A stretch of 64,000 bases of DNA from JAQBQB01 sp963846925 (GTDB lineage: Bacteria; Gemmatimonadota; Gemmatimonadetes; Gemmatimonadales; Gemmatimonadaceae), in contig CAWJXW010000010.1 of the NCBI GenBank assembly GCA_963846925.1, positions 325,145-389,144 on the forward strand, in the 5' to 3' direction. This document shows, piece after piece, positions 8,594-19,112 of this stretch. Below the pieces are notes generated by a model. The model saw only the letters and a program-made list of their open reading frames with translations, was not told the DNA's origin and searched no databases. Each line of letters begins with the position of its first letter. Positions within the stretch are counted from its first letter, which is position 1. The position numbers and the translations under genes are program-made.

Positions 8594-11284
8594 ATGGCTT
8601 GGTATCACGAGATCGCCTCGTCGCTCGCATCCCTGGTCCGCCGACGCCGTCGGGATTCGGAGATGGACGAGGAGATGCGCTTCCATCTCGAGATGGAGGC
8701 GGAGCGTCGCGCCGGCGAGGGCCTGTCTGAGCGCGAGGCGAGCCTGCGCGCGCGCCGGGATTTCGGCGGCGTCGAGCGCCATAAGGACGACGCGCGGGAC
8801 GAACGCGGCACCAGCGGGTTCTTCGACGCATGGAGCGACGTGCGCTTCGCTCTGCGTTCGCTCCGCCATAGGCCGGGCCTCACCTCGGCCGCGACGCTCA
8901 CCCTCGCGCTCGGCATCGGCGCGACGAGCGCCGTCTTCGGCGTCGTGAAGCACGTACTGCTGGCGCCACTTCCATACGCTCAGCCCGATCGCGTCGTCGC
9001 CGTGTGGAGTGCTTGGAAGGGCTTCGACCGGACGTGGCTTTCATATGATGAGTGGGAGGGTTGGAAGGCGAGGGTCGGCGCGTTTTCCGATATCGGGATC
9101 TATACCGATGGCGCCGCGACCGTCGATGGGGACACACCAGAACGCGTGCGATCGGCGAGCGTGCAGGCCAACGTCCTCCCCATCCTCGGCGTCGGTCCCG
9201 AACGCGGCCGAGGCTTCTCGGCGGATGAAGATCGTCCAGGAGGTCCGCGCGTCGCCGTCCTGAGTCACGAGCTGTGGGACAGGCGCTTCGGCGCGGATCC
9301 GTCGGTCGTCGGCAGGCAGGTTCAAATCTCCGGCAACGCGACGACGATCGTCGGCGTGATGCCGGCGGGGTTCCGCATGCCGCTCGACTACGCGGCAGGC
9401 GAGCGCACAGACGTCTGGTTTCCGCTCGCGACCGACGCCGCGAACGAGGGCGCGCTGCCGGGCCCGGCGTTTCCGAAAGGCGGCTCGAGTCACGGCTTCT
9501 ACGGCGTCGCGCGGCTCGCGCCCGGCGCGTCTGCCGCGACGGCGAACACGCAGCTGCGCGGGATCGTGGCCGAGCTCGAGCAGTTCGGCTACATGGCGAA
9601 GGTCGGGTTTCACGCGTTCGTCGTTCCGATGGATGAACAGATCACGGGGCGCGTGAAGCCGGTGCTCCTCGTCGTGTTCGGCGCGGTGGTGCTCGTGCTG
9701 CTCATCGCCTGCGCCAACGTCGCCGGCTTACTGCTGGTGCGCGGCGAGACGCGCCGCCGCGAGCTGGCCGTGCGAGTCGCGCTGGGAGCGGGAGACAAGC
9801 GCCTCGCGAGATTGCTCATCACGGAGAGCGCGGTGCTCGCGACCTTCGGCGCCGCGGCGGGCATCGCCCTGGCCACGCTCACCGTCCGCCTGCTGCGCGC
9901 CAACGCGCCGCCGGGATTGCCTCGTCTGGCTGAGACTTCGATCGACTGGAGCGTGCTTGCGTTCGCGCTCGCGGTTGCGTGCATCACCGCGCTGCTGACC
10001 GGAATTCTTCCGCTGGCTCACGCGCGCCGCATTGCGCCCGCCGGGGAGCTTCGCGAAGGCGGACGCGGCGCGACGAGCGGACGCGCGCGGCTGCGCTGGC
10101 GGCAGACGCTCGTCGCCGCGGAGATCGCGCTCGCCGTCGTTCTCGTCGCCGGCGCCGGACTCATGATCCGCACGGTGAGCAATCTGTTGTCGATCGATCC
10201 CGGATTCCGCGCCGACGGCGTGCTCACGATGCGCGTATCGACACCGTCGATCTGGTATCCGGACTCGCTGCGCGTCGTGTCGTTCTGGGACGACGTGCAG
10301 CGCCGAGTGTCGGCGCTTCCCGGCGTGAAGCGAGTCGCCGCGGTGCGATTGCTGCCGCTCGCGACGGAGATGGGGGATTGGGGGATGACGATCGATGGCT
10401 ACACGCCGCCGCCGAATCAGGGCGCGCCGGGTGACTGGCAGGTCGTGACGCCGGGCTATTTCGAGACGATGGGCCTCACGCTGCGCGAGGGACGCGCGTT
10501 CACGACGGGCGACGACATGGGCGCGCCACTCGCGATGATCGTCAACCGCGCGTTCGAGCAACAGTACTTCGCCGGACGACACGCGCTCGGCGGGCGCGTG
10601 CGGATCAACTCGCGCGACACCACGCGCTGGTACACGGTCGTCGGAGTGACGAACGACGTGCACCACAACGCGCTCGTGGGAACGGTCAAGCCGCAGTTCT
10701 ACGCGACCCTCGCGCAATTCGCGTCCGCGCCAGGGAGTACGCGCCGGTCGATGAGCCTCGTGGTTCGGACGGACGGCGATCCCAAAGCTCTCATCGCCTC
10801 CGTCCGCGGCGCCGTGCGCGCGGCGGATCCCCGGCTTGCGGTGTCCGAGGTGCGGACGATGCGCGACATCGTCGACGCGGCAATCGGTGGCCAGCGGTTC
10901 GCGATGCAGACGCTCGGCGTTTTCGGCCTCGTCGCGCTCCTCCTCTCGGCCATTGGGATATTCGGCATCGTGTCCCAAGTGGTGGCCTCGCGCTTTCACG
11001 AATTCGGAATTCGCGCGGCGCTCGGCGCCACGCCGAACGATCTCATGGCGATCGGCCTTCGCTCAGGGCTCCGTCAGGCGATGACCGGCCTCGCGATCGG
11101 AGTCGTCTCGGCGCTGCTCCTGACGCGCGTGCTTCGGACGCTGCTCCAGGGGGTGACGCCGAGTGATCCGCTGACTTTCATTGCGGTGGTGGCGGTCACC
11201 GGCGTCGTCGCGGTACTGGCGAGTCTCGCGCCGGCGATACGGGCGGCGAGGATCGATCCGAATACGGCGCTTCGAGCGGACTAG
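8594..11284 (+). CDS. ADOP-family ABC transporter permease (intact)
   Basis: 896 aa; start ATG at 8594 with GCAGGAG upstream. Architecture: N-terminal cytosolic helix pair (DEEMRFHLEMEAERR), first TM (LTSAATLTLALGIGATSAVF), periplasmic MacB-PCD domain, FtsX domain (RRRELAVRVALGAGDKRLAR), a second TM/periplasmic unit, and a second FtsX domain ending RIDPNTALRAD. This is the two-copy permease typical of Acidobacteria and Gemmatimonadota. No ATPase is adjacent, as is normal for 'orphan' permeases. Probably works with a MacB-like ATPase elsewhere in export or mechanotransmission. Co-transcribed with the PadR gene. Confidence 0.94.
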   Translation: MAWYHEIASSLASLVRRRRRDSEMDEEMRFHLEMEAERRAGEGLSEREASLRARRDFGGVERHKDDARDERGTSGFFDAWSDVRFALRSLRHRPGLTSAATLTLALGIGATSAVFGVVKHVLLAPLPYAQPDRVVAVWSAWKGFDRTWLSYDEWEGWKARVGAFSDIGIYTDGAATVDGDTPERVRSASVQANVLPILGVGPERGRGFSADEDRPGGPRVAVLSHELWDRRFGADPSVVGRQVQISGNATTIVGVMPAGFRMPLDYAAGERTDVWFPLATDAANEGALPGPAFPKGGSSHGFYGVARLAPGASAATANTQLRGIVAELEQFGYMAKVGFHAFVVPMDEQITGRVKPVLLVVFGAVVLVLLIACANVAGLLLVRGETRRRELAVRVALGAGDKRLARLLITESAVLATFGAAAGIALATLTVRLLRANAPPGLPRLAETSIDWSVLAFALAVACITALLTGILPLAHARRIAPAGELREGGRGATSGRARLRWRQTLVAAEIALAVVLVAGAGLMIRTVSNLLSIDPGFRADGVLTMRVSTPSIWYPDSLRVVSFWDDVQRRVSALPGVKRVAAVRLLPLATEMGDWGMTIDGYTPPPNQGAPGDWQVVTPGYFETMGLTLREGRAFTTGDDMGAPLAMIVNRAFEQQYFAGRHALGGRVRINSRDTTRWYTVVGVTNDVHHNALVGTVKPQFYATLAQFASAPGSTRRSMSLVVRTDGDPKALIASVRGAVRAADPRLAVSEVRTMRDIVDAAIGGQRFAMQTLGVFGLVALLLSAIGIFGIVSQVVASRFHEFGIRAALGATPNDLMAIGLRSGLRQAMTGLAIGVVSALLLTRVLRTLLQGVTPSDPLTFIAVVAVTGVVAVLASLAPAIRAARIDPNTALRAD

Positions 11285-11293
11285 GGGGAGGAT

Positions 11294-11382
11294 GCTGGAC
11301 AGCTTGACGGCTGGACAGCTGACGGCTAGACAGCAGCCACCTGTCTAGCTGTCTAGCTGTCTAGCTGTCTAGCTGTCTAGCC
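11294..11382. repeat. Inverted octamer-repeat element (GCTGGACA ... CTGTCTAG)
   Basis: Variants of GCTGGACA/GCTAGACA run at 11294-11335 and are followed by five perfect copies of AGCTGTCT at 11343-11381. The two halves are complementary, so the RNA would form a long hairpin between two convergent genes. Related elements occur at 12361 and 45321. Confidence 0.85.
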
Positions 11383-11398
11383 CCGTTCGTCATTCGAG

Positions 11399-12208
11399 CT
11401 AATTCACGCCCGCATCGAGCCACTGATCTCCAGCGATCCACTTCGAATCCGGCGCGAACAGGAACACCATTCCACCATCCGCGAGCTTCGGCAGCAGTCG
11501 CTGCGCACGCGCCGGCTCCATCGCCGGACAGCCTTTGCTCATCCCCGCCCTGTTCGGCGTGACGTACGGCGCGCCGTGCGCCACCACGCCGCGAGCGAAC
11601 GCCTTGTCGTTGAATCCTTCCGACACGCCGGCCAGCTTGAGCCCGATCGACTGATACGGTTGGCCCCCCGAATGGCCGTGGAACGCGTACGTCGCCTTGG
11701 CGATGTAGAGACCCAACGAGGTCGCCGCGCTTCCGAACGCATTCGAGAATCGCGTCGGAATCGACGCACCCGACGGCGCCGAGCCGCGGCCGTGCGCCAC
11801 CGTGAACGGACCGTCCACGACCTTCAGCGCCGACATGTCGAACACGTAGCCGCGCGGCTGGGTGTTCGGCAGACCGTAGTCGACGAAGTAGAGGTACGGC
11901 TTCTTCACGTCGTTCGGGTGAGCCGCCTTGAACGCGAAATAGCTGTTGAACGCGTCCTTGAGGGCGCGCGGATCGCTGAGCTTGCGCACGGCCGACGAAA
12001 AGACGGCGAGCGCCGCTTTGGCCCGCGTCCCCACCGCACCGGTGGCGGGAGCGGCCGAACCGGACGCGCCAAGGGCGTTGGCTTGCGTGGCAGTCTGCGT
12101 CTGAACGGCGGCGGGAGCTGAATTTCCGTTGGCGCTGAAGCCAGCGGTGCCGAACAGAAAGGCGGTCGAACCGATCAAGAGTTTCGAAAAGCCGTGTTGG
12201 AGCAGCAT
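11399..12208 (-). CDS. YkuD_2-type murein L,D-transpeptidase, secreted
   Basis: About 269 aa. ATG at 12208 with GGAGG nine bases upstream fixes the start. A signal peptide (LLIGSTAFLFGTAGFSA) and an Ala/Thr-rich linker precede a domain with FDMSALKVVDGPFTVAHGRG, AFHGHSGGQPY and GMSKGCPAM. The last carries the catalytic Cys of PF13645, a sister of the YkuD L,D-transpeptidases. Expected role: crosslinking or remodelling peptidoglycan in the periplasm, or anchoring envelope proteins. Full length and frame intact. Confidence 0.9.
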   Translation of the reverse strand: MLLQHGFSKLLIGSTAFLFGTAGFSANGNSAPAAVQTQTATQANALGASGSAAPATGAVGTRAKAALAVFSSAVRKLSDPRALKDAFNSYFAFKAAHPNDVKKPYLYFVDYGLPNTQPRGYVFDMSALKVVDGPFTVAHGRGSAPSGASIPTRFSNAFGSAATSLGLYIAKATYAFHGHSGGQPYQSIGLKLAGVSEGFNDKAFARGVVAHGAPYVTPNRAGMSKGCPAMEPARAQRLLPKLADGGMVFLFAPDSKWIAGDQWLDAGVN

Positions 12209-12360
12209 CGCTCGCAACCTCCTCTACAAAAGAAACGCCCAACGTTCGAACGTCGCGTCGGGCGGACTTGATATTGATACCCTGCGACGCACGCGAGGGG
12301 TCCACGATTTCGCTACGGCTCAGCGTGCTTCGTAGCGGGCGCGACAGGCACGCATTGGAG

Positions 12361-12473
12361 GGCTGGACAGCTGGACGGCTTGACGGCTAGACAGCCATCT
12401 GCGGATCGCGCCCATCCGGTATTCCAATGCCCGCGTAAGTGTCCAGCTGTCGAGCCGTCGAGCCGTCGAGCGA
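12361..12473. repeat. Inverted octamer-repeat element, copy 2
   Basis: Left arm of GCTGGACA-type units (12361-12394), a 40-nt spacer, and a right arm of GTCCAGCT and GTCGAGCC units (12440-12473), complementary to the left. It fills much of the 411-nt gap between divergent genes at 12208 and 12620; otherwise that gap shows nothing else convincing. Confidence 0.8.
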
Positions 12474-12619
12474 CGGTTGCGTCCGCCCGCCGCATCTGCC
12501 ATCCTTCAGACGAGCGACGACGCGCCGTGAGCGCGGACAAGTTCCGAACGACTCAGGGGCCTGCCGAATTGCGAGCAGGCTTTTTTTTCGTTGGGCATCC
12601 TCCCCACAACCACCCTGAA

Positions 12620-12781
12620 ATGCCAAAGAAACCGAACTACAATTTTGAGAAGCGGCGCAAGGAGATGGCGCGCAAGGAGAAGCAGGAGGAAAAGCGCGCC
12701 CGGAAACGCGAGGCCGAGGAGCTCGAGAAGCCGGCCCCCAGCGCGGTGCCCGACGAAGCATCGATTCCGCCGAAAGAGTAG
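12620..12781 (+). CDS. Small Lys/Arg/Glu-rich protein (53 aa)
   Basis: MPKKPNYNFEKRRKEMARKE begins a highly charged 53-aa protein with a predicted helical coiled middle and a Pro/acidic tail (PAPSAVPDEASIPPKE). Small proteins of this shape are widespread in bacteria and uncharacterised. No strong ribosome site; the good hairpin immediately downstream (12814-12843) supports it being the end of a transcript. Confidence 0.7.
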   Translation: MPKKPNYNFEKRRKEMARKEKQEEKRARKREAEELEKPAPSAVPDEASIPPKE

Positions 12782-12813
12782 CTCGAGCTCGCTTCCGAAC
12801 TCGGAGAAACGAA

Positions 12814-12843
12814 GCGGCCCGCACCGGGATCGGTACGGGCCGC
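12814..12843 (+). terminator. Hairpin between convergent small genes
   Basis: GCGGCCCG pairs with CGGGCCGC and ACCG with CGGT around a GGAT loop, one mismatch in the stem. The tail GTTGTGT is only weakly T-rich. Placed 32 nt after a stop and before a convergent gene, so it could serve both strands. Confidence 0.65.
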
Positions 12844-12916
12844 GTTGTGTCACTTAGCGAGTGCGGTGTGCGGGGACGGCGTGCGGGGACATCCAGAGTT
12901 CGACGCGAACTCCCTG

Positions 12917-13222
12917 CTACGCCTTTTCGGGCGTCTGGCCCGTGGTTCCCGGCTCGGCCGGCTTCGGTGCGGCCCGACGCTGGGCCCAGTGGGTGCGGAC
13001 CTCGCGCGGACGCTCACGGTCGGCAACCATCTGTTGATAGTACGCGAGAATCCGCGGGCGCAGGTTCGTCGGCGCGTCGCCTTCCTGCGTTCGGAACGCC
13101 GCGTACCGCTGCGATTCACCGGTGATGCTCACCCACCACCAAACTGTCTCCGGAGTCGCCGGAGAGGACGCGGCGTTGCATGTGAACGTGCGATCGCCTT
13201 CCCGAAATTCTAGCGCGTTCAT
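12917..13222 (-). CDS. Hypothetical protein, 101 aa
   Basis: MNALEFREGDRTFTCNAASS; start chosen because AAAGGAG lies six bases before the ATG at 13222 (an upstream in-frame ATG at 13255 has a poorer site). Contains ETVWWWVSITGESQRYAAFR and an Arg/Pro-rich tail (QRRAAPKPAEPGTTGQTP). It resembles a small conserved protein common in this lineage; no known domain recognised. Cytoplasmic, basic. Confidence 0.72.
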   Translation of the reverse strand: MNALEFREGDRTFTCNAASSPATPETVWWWVSITGESQRYAAFRTQEGDAPTNLRPRILAYYQQMVADRERPREVRTHWAQRRAAPKPAEPGTTGQTPEKA

Positions 13223-13351
13223 AGGCGGCTCCTTTGGCGGTTTCTTGGCACCCATCAGTTCACCTTCGTCGGTTGCGGAATGACACGTGCCGGCCCCCGG
13301 GACTGTAGCACGAATCGAAGTTCGAGCGCGCACATCAGCCGACAAATGACA

Positions 13352-13377
13352 AAGGGTCCGAATCGCGCCGGACCCTT
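13352..13377 (-). terminator. Perfect 9-bp hairpin with T-rich minus-strand tail
   Basis: AAGGGTCCG pairs perfectly with CGGACCCTT around an 8-nt loop. On the minus strand it is followed by TTTGTCATTTGT, so it is best read as terminating minus-strand transcription coming from about 13.6 kb. Confidence 0.6.
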
Positions 13378-13523
13378 GGAGATTCCGCTCTGCGTGGGGG
13401 GGGGAATCGTTATCGACCTGCTCCGTTAAATGTAGTCGGTGCACCGTTGGGGTCGTAGGGGTTGCCCCGGAACCCCTTTTTCAGGCGCCCCCGAGCACAA
13501 AACGCGGCCTCGGGGCGCTCGTC

Positions 13524-13667
13524 CTAAGGTCGGGCAGGGGCAGTCGGTCGAGCGTCGGCCGGCACGCCATGCCAACCATGGCGCCGCAAATAGAGGGCGG
13601 GAAGGATCGCGATCAACAGCACGGCGATCCCCGCCGCGATCATGAGCATTCTCAAATGACGCCGCAT
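13524..13667 (-). CDS. Possible small single-helix membrane protein (47 aa)
   Basis: Reads MRRHLRMLMIAAGIAVLLIA, a basic start then one hydrophobic helix through LPALYLRRHG and a Pro/Ala-rich tail. GGGAG occurs upstream but about 12 bases too far. The positive-inside pattern and the downstream minus-strand hairpin favour a real gene; no homologue recognised. Confidence 0.35.
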   Translation of the reverse strand: MRRHLRMLMIAAGIAVLLIAILPALYLRRHGWHGVPADARPTAPARP

Positions 13668-13861
13668 CGCCAAGACTGGCTCCCGCCCAAGGTCGTTCCA
13701 AAACGCTTTCGCCGCTTCCCCTCTGCGTCTCCGCGGCCCTGCGCCTCTGCGTTAAGGTAGTTGTAGTTCGCCGTTGCAGTTGTCGTCAGCGAATCGCCGG
13801 CGGCCGGGAACTTGCGGCATCGGCGCGACGTGATCGACGCCCTGCCTCGGAGGATTCTCTC

Positions 13862-14528
13862 ATGAAGATCGGCATCATCGGTTCGGGTCATATCGGCGGC
13901 ACACTCGCGCGCCGCCTGAGCGCGCTTGGGCACGACGTCTCCATCGCCAATTCGAGAGGACCAGAGACGCTCGTCGGACTGGCGGCAGAGACGGGCGTCC
14001 AACCAGTCACTGTGCGCGACGCGGCGCGCGGCAGGGACCTGGTGATCATCGCCATCCCCGAAAAGAGCATCCGCGATCTGCCGAAGGATTTGTTCGCGCC
14101 GGGGGACCGGACAGTCGTCGTCGACACCGGCAACTACTATCCCAAGCGAGACGGCCGCATCACCGCGATCGAAGACGGCACGCCGGAGAGCCAGTGGGTC
14201 GCGCAGCAGCTCGGACGGCCGGTGGTGAAGGCGTTCAACACCATGTACGCGCAGCATCTCCTGGAACGCGGCCGAGCGGCCGATCAGCCCGGACGCATCG
14301 CCATGCCAGTCGCAGGCGACGACTCGTCAGCCAAAGCCGTCGTGCTCCAGCTGATCGATGAGCTTGGGTTTCGATGGGGTCGATGCCGGGACGCTGTCGG
14401 AGTCTTGGCGGCAACAGCCGGGCACGCCGGTCTACGGCGCCGATCTGAAGGCCGACGCGGCGCAGGCAGCGCTGGGCTCGGCGCGACGCGAACGTGCGCC
14501 GGAGTTCAGGGCATCGGCAAGGAGTTGA
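13862..14528 (+). CDS. NADP/F420-dependent oxidoreductase-like protein, one frameshift
   Basis: About 221 aa. MKIGIIGSGHIGGTLARRL is the GxGxxG Rossmann site, with SNSRGP-like cofactor loop (SIANSRGPETL), VVVDTGNYYPKRDG and VVKAFNTMYAQHLLERG, characteristic of the PF03807 'NADPH-dependent F420 reductase' group. A one-base excess in a G run near 14372 shifts the frame; the other frame continues GFDGVDAGTLSESWRQQPGT and stops at 14528, which is the expected family C-terminus. Overlaps the 3' end of the convergent MFS gene by 23 nt. Paralogue of 6347-6998. Confidence 0.85.
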
Positions 14529-15820
14529 TCGCTTCCGCGCCGACAACATCGATGATCGGGCGCGGACTGGCCGCCAACCTTACGCTGCCGCGCATCCCGA
14601 CACAAATCCCGGCCCCCACGAGCGCCATCGCCGCAAGACACAGAAACGCGCCCGCGTCCCCGCCCGTCGCCGTTTGCAGGAATCCGATGACGTTCGGCCC
14701 CACGAAACCACCGACGTTCCCGATCGCGTTCACCAACGCGATCCCCACCGCCGCCGCGCTGCCGCTCAGCAGCATCGTCGGCAGGCACCAGAACGGCGCG
14801 AGGAAGCTGATGACGGCGACCTCGGCAAGCGCCAGGCTCGCAATGCGTAACGCCGGCGTTTCGAACAGTCCGGCGCCGGCGCACCCGAGCGCCACCACTG
14901 TCGCGCACGCCGCCGCGTGCAACGCGCGCTCGCCGGTCCGATCCGAGCTCGCACCCACGACGAGCATTCCGATCGCGCACAACGCGGCGATTCCGCCCGT
15001 CAGCCAGCCGGTCGCCGAGTTGCTCGTGTGCAGAGCGCCGCGGATCAGCGTCGGCCCCCAGAACAAGTACGCGTACCCCGCCGTCGTCACGAGAAACTCG
15101 GGAAGCGCTGCGAGCCAGATCAGCGGATGCGCGAGCCCGCGCAACGCCGACAGTCCGTGCGCCATGTGCGTCGCGCTGCGGTCCCGATCCAACCGCGCGA
15201 CGAGCCACGCGCGCTGCTCGCTCGACAACCAAGGCGCCTCGCTCGGTCGCTCCGTCAGATACCGCAGCACGACCAGCCCGAGGAGGATCGACGGCACGCC
15301 CTCGACGACGAAGAGCCATTGCCACCCGGCGAGCCCCAGCCGTCCGTTCAGGCCAAGCAGCCATCCGCCGAGCGGACCGCCAATCGTCCCCGACAGCGGG
15401 ATCGCGATCATGAACCACGCGCCCGAGCGCGCGCGCATCGACGCTGGGTACCACTGGCTCAGGTAGTACAAGATCGCCGGAAAGAATCCCGCCTCGGCGA
15501 CCCCCAACAGAAATCGTAGAACGTAGAAATGCGCCGGCGTCCGCACGAACATCAGCGCCGACGCGAGCAGGCCCCACGTGATCATGATGCGCGCGAGCCA
15601 TCGTCGCGCACCCACGCGAACGAGCACGAGACTGCTCGGGACTTCGAACAGCGCATATCCAACGAAGAAGATTCCGGCGCCGAATCCAAATGCCCGCGCG
15701 CTGAATCCCAGGTCGCGATTCATCTGCAACGCCGCGAGCCCGACGTTCGATCGATCGAGAAAATTGAGAGATGTAGACCACGAACACGAACGGGATCAGC
15801 CGCAGCGTGACGCGGCGCAT
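14506..15820 (-). CDS. MFS permease, anion:cation symporter (ACS) type, one frameshift
   Basis: About 438 aa. Start MRRVTLRLIPFVFVVYI at 15820; a shift near 15770 separates it from NFLDRSNVGLAALQMNRDLG, the signature of ACS/hexuronate-tartrate-type MFS carriers. Twelve hydrophobic segments follow, with EVPSSLVLVRVGARRWLARI (MFS motif A region), FLLGVAEAGFFPAILYYL and SGTIGGPLGGWLLG. It imports organic anions. It lies downstream of the SDR/hydrolase/CoA-synthetase genes on the same strand and so probably imports the substrate of that pathway. Converges with the oxidoreductase gene. Confidence 0.87.
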
Positions 15821-15845
15821 CGTCTTCCCGCTCGCTAGCGCGCTA

Positions 15846-16627
15846 CTAGAACCTGATCCCGCCGCCGACGGTGATGACTTGACCGGAGATGTAATCGGAC
15901 TCGGGGGTGCAGAAGAGATAGACGCCATTCGCCGCCTCCTCGACGGTGCCCAATCGGCCCAGCGGGATCTGGTGCTTGGCGAGCGAATCGAGCCGCGTCC
16001 GTCGCCGAGCGGCGTTCGTCATGCGCGTCTGTGATGAAGCCGAACGCCACGCAGTTCACGTTGACGCGATACCGACCCCATTCCTTCGCCAACGTCTTCG
16101 TCATCCCCACGACGGCCGCCTTCGCCGCGGCGTAGTTTATCTGCCCGGCGTTGCCGCACGAGCCCCGACACCGACGAGATGTTCACGACTTTGCGAAACA
16201 CTTCGCGCCCTTGCTCCGCTTCCTGTTTGGCGAATCGCCGGATCGGTTCGGCGGCGGCGCGCAGGATTCGAAACGGCGCGGTGACGTGGACGTCCAGCAC
16301 CGCCTGGAACTGCTCATCCGTCATCTTCTGAATGACGTTGTCCCGCGTGAACCCCGCGTTGTTCACGATGATGTCGAGACCGCCGAAGCGATCGAGCGCC
16401 GTCTGCACGAACCGCTCGGCAAACCCAGCCTCGACGACGCTTCCATTGCACGAAACCGCCGCGCCGCCTTCGGCGCCGATCGCCGCTATGGTTTCTGTCG
16501 CCGGCTCGTCATCGAGATCGTTGACGACGACGCGCGCACCCTCGCGCGCCAATTTGAGCGCGATCGCGCGGCCGATGCCGCGCCCCGCCCCCGTGATTAA
16601 CGCGACTTTTCCATCGAGCCTCGTCAT
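15846..16627 (-). CDS. Short-chain dehydrogenase (FabG-like), two frameshifts
   Basis: About 260 aa. MTRLDGKVALITGAGRGIGR is the SDR TGxxxGxG cofactor site; NNAG, the catalytic Ser in VVNISSVSGL and YAAAKAA (Tyr/Lys) are present once frames are joined, then NVNCVAFGFI and the C-terminal GQVITVGGGIRF. Likely 3-oxoacyl or hydroxyacyl dehydrogenase. Its ATG overlaps the hydrolase stop as ATGA, so the two are translationally coupled. Breaks fall near 16165 and 16020. Confidence 0.88.
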
Positions 16628-17542
16628 GCCGGCGCGGGCACATCGCCGCGCACGAACCGCACGATCTCCGCGTTCACCACCGATGCCGCCGGGCCGAACA
16701 CCATCGTCATGTGGTTGCCCGGCACTTGGACGTATCGCGCGTCGGCGAACGCCGCCGCGGTCTGCTTGGCGTATTCCGCCTCGACGAGCGCCGGAGTACC
16801 GGGCGGCCCGTACCCGCCCGTTGCGTTGAGCAGCAGCGTCGGTTGCCGGACCGCAGTTACCCATTCCAACCACGGCTCGGTCGACACCCCCTGCAGCGCC
16901 TGGCCGATCGCCATGGCGCTCGTCGCCGATTGTGCCGTCCCGTCCGCATTCTCCTGTATCTCGGCGCGGAAATATTGCTCGACGTCGTTGCCCCAAAAGC
17001 CGGTGAGATGCGGCGCGCTCCGCGCCTCGGCCAGGTACGCGTCGACCGACGGCGAGACACGCGTCAGCCGGTCGAGCGACGGCTTGAGCAGCTCGCCGAC
17101 GCGAGGGTTGAGTGTGATCGCCGCGTCGATCACGATCAGCTTCTCGACGCGCTCCGGGAACTTCGGCGGCGATGTAGATCGCGAGATATGCGCCGAACGA
17201 ATGGCCACCGAGCACCACGCGCTGGAGGCCGAGCGCGTCGAGCAAGGACAGCACGTCGCGCGCGTGATCGGCCATCGTGTAGCCGGTCGCGGGCTTGTCG
17301 GTCCTTCCGCGTCCGCGCAGATCGGGCGCGATGATGCGAAACGCCGGGCTCAACCCCGCTCCGATCAGGCCGCCGAAGGAGTGCGCGTTTGCCGACAGCC
17401 CGTGCAGCAAGACGAGCGGCGGCGAGCCGCCGGGAACGTCGAGATAGTGGATGTTCACGCCGCCCGCGACGAGGAATTTGTCCGTTGCGCTCGCGGCGTC
17501 GATGGCCTCACTCGCGTCGTCGACGGGCTTATGAGTTGTCAT
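16624..17542 (-). CDS. Alpha/beta-fold hydrolase, one frameshift
   Basis: About 305 aa. GVNIHYLDVPGGSPPLVLLHG is the oxyanion region, LRGRGRTDKP the strand before the active site, VVLGGHSFGAYLA the nucleophile elbow (Ser), and VPGNHMTMVFG the catalytic His near the end. Family: epoxide hydrolase, lipase and C-C hydrolase-like; the exact substrate is not readable. A shift near 17165 breaks the frame. It starts 1 nt after the stop of the acyl-CoA synthetase gene and its stop overlaps the SDR start, giving a tight operon. Confidence 0.87.
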
Positions 17543-17543
17543 A

Positions 17544-19112
17544 TCACGCGGTCGTTAGCGGTCGCGCCGCGGCAGCGGCGTCGGGCTGAGTCGCATAGAC
17601 GTCGCGCAGCACGCGCTTGAGCGTCTTGCCGGCCGTGCTGCGCGGGAAGTCGTCGACGATCACCACACCCTGCAGCTGTTGATACCGCGCGGCAACGCGC
17701 GCGTTGATCCATGCCCGCAGATCGTCCGGCGTCGCCGACGCCCGCGTCTTTCAGAATCACCGCGGCAAAGGGCGACTCGCCCCACTTCTCGCTCGCCACG
17801 CCGAAGACCGCGACTTCGCGGATCGCCTCGATGCTGAACGGCGATCTCCTCGATGTCTTTCGGGAACACGTTCACGCCGCCCGATATGATCATGTCCTTC
17901 TTGCGATCGACGAGATGGAGATAGCCGTCCGCGTCGACCATGCCGACGTCGCCCGTGTACAGCCATCCGTCGACGATCGTCTGCGCCGTGAGATCCGGCC
18001 GCTTGTAGTAACCGGGCATCATCAGCGGCGAATATCCGACGATCTCGCCAGGCTTGCCCGGCGGCAGATCACGGCCGTCGTCGCCGACGATGCGCATCTC
18101 GCCGAACGGAATCGGCGTGCCGACCGAGTCGATCTTGCGCGCGAAGTCGGCGCTGTCGAGCACCGTGATGAACCCTTCGGTGAGTCCGTAGAGCTCGTAC
18201 AGTGAATCCGGAAGCATCGGCAGCAGCGCTTCCTTGTGCTCGCGATGCCACGGCGCCCCGACCGAGCAGAGCATCCGCAGCGACTGGAGTTTCTCGCGCG
18301 AGAAGTTCGGGGCGTTGAGGACGGCGACGATCTGCGACGGCACCATCATCACGTGCGTCACCTGCTCGCGCTCGACGAGATCGAGAAACGCCGCCGCGTC
18401 GAATCTCTCTTGCAGAACGAACTTGCAGCCGAGGTACCATGCCGGCATCAACGTCACGAACGCGCCGTTGAAGACGAGCGACCCGGCGTGCATCACGACG
18501 CTCTCGGGCGTGAACCGGAATTGGCTGGCGAACATGGTGCAGTACAGCGCCCGCACGTAGTGCGTGTGGATGATCCCTTTTGGCTCGACCGGTCGTGCCG
18601 CTCGAGTAGATGATGTTGTAGATGTCGTCGTCGCGAAGGTCCGGGCGCGGCGGCGGATCGGCGCTCGCCGCCGCCGTGAGTGCCGCGTAGTCGCGATACC
18701 CGCGAGTGCCCGGGCGCGTCCGTCAGGATGTAGTGTCGCGCCGCGATGTGACGGCGAGCTCGCGTTCGCGCTTCGTCCAACGGCTCGACCATCGAGCGGC
18801 AGGCGAGCACCGCTTTCGTGTCGGAGTCGCGCAGCAGCGAGACGAGACCCGGCCCGCGCAGCAATGGGCTCAGCGGCACCGACACGACGCCGAGCTGCGC
18901 GCACGCCCGATACGCCTCGAGCAGCTCGATGCAGTTGGGAAGGATGATCGCCACCTTGTCGCCCTGGGTCAGGCCGAGCGAGCGTAACACGTTGGCGAAC
19001 CGGTTCACGCTGCGTAATGCTCGGCGAACGTGAACCGGCGCGCGCCGCACACGACCGCCGTGTCACCACCGCGGTAGCGTGCGTGGCGCGCCAACAGCGA
19101 GCCGACGTTCAC
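17544..19112 (-). CDS. Acyl-CoA synthetase (AMP-binding), frame broken several times
   Basis: About 520 aa when joined. GTG start at 19112 overlaps the TonB-receptor stop as GTGA. Pieces in order: FANVLRSLGLTQGDKVAIIL, the P-loop IIYSSGTTG ... PKGIIHTH near 18600, VGAPWHREHKEALLPML, the A5 motif LYELYGLTEG, WLYTGDVG, VDRKKDMIISGG and the lysine motif FPRSTAGKTLKRVLRD near the end. Forms an acyl-adenylate and then the CoA thioester of a fatty or aromatic acid. At least four shifts (near 19018, 18750, 18600 and 17850-17740) interrupt the reading frame in this sequence. Confidence 0.88.

Noticed and set aside
13624..13665. Possible riboswitch before the 13862 oxidoreductase
   Set aside because: No conserved core could be recognised and the leader is short.
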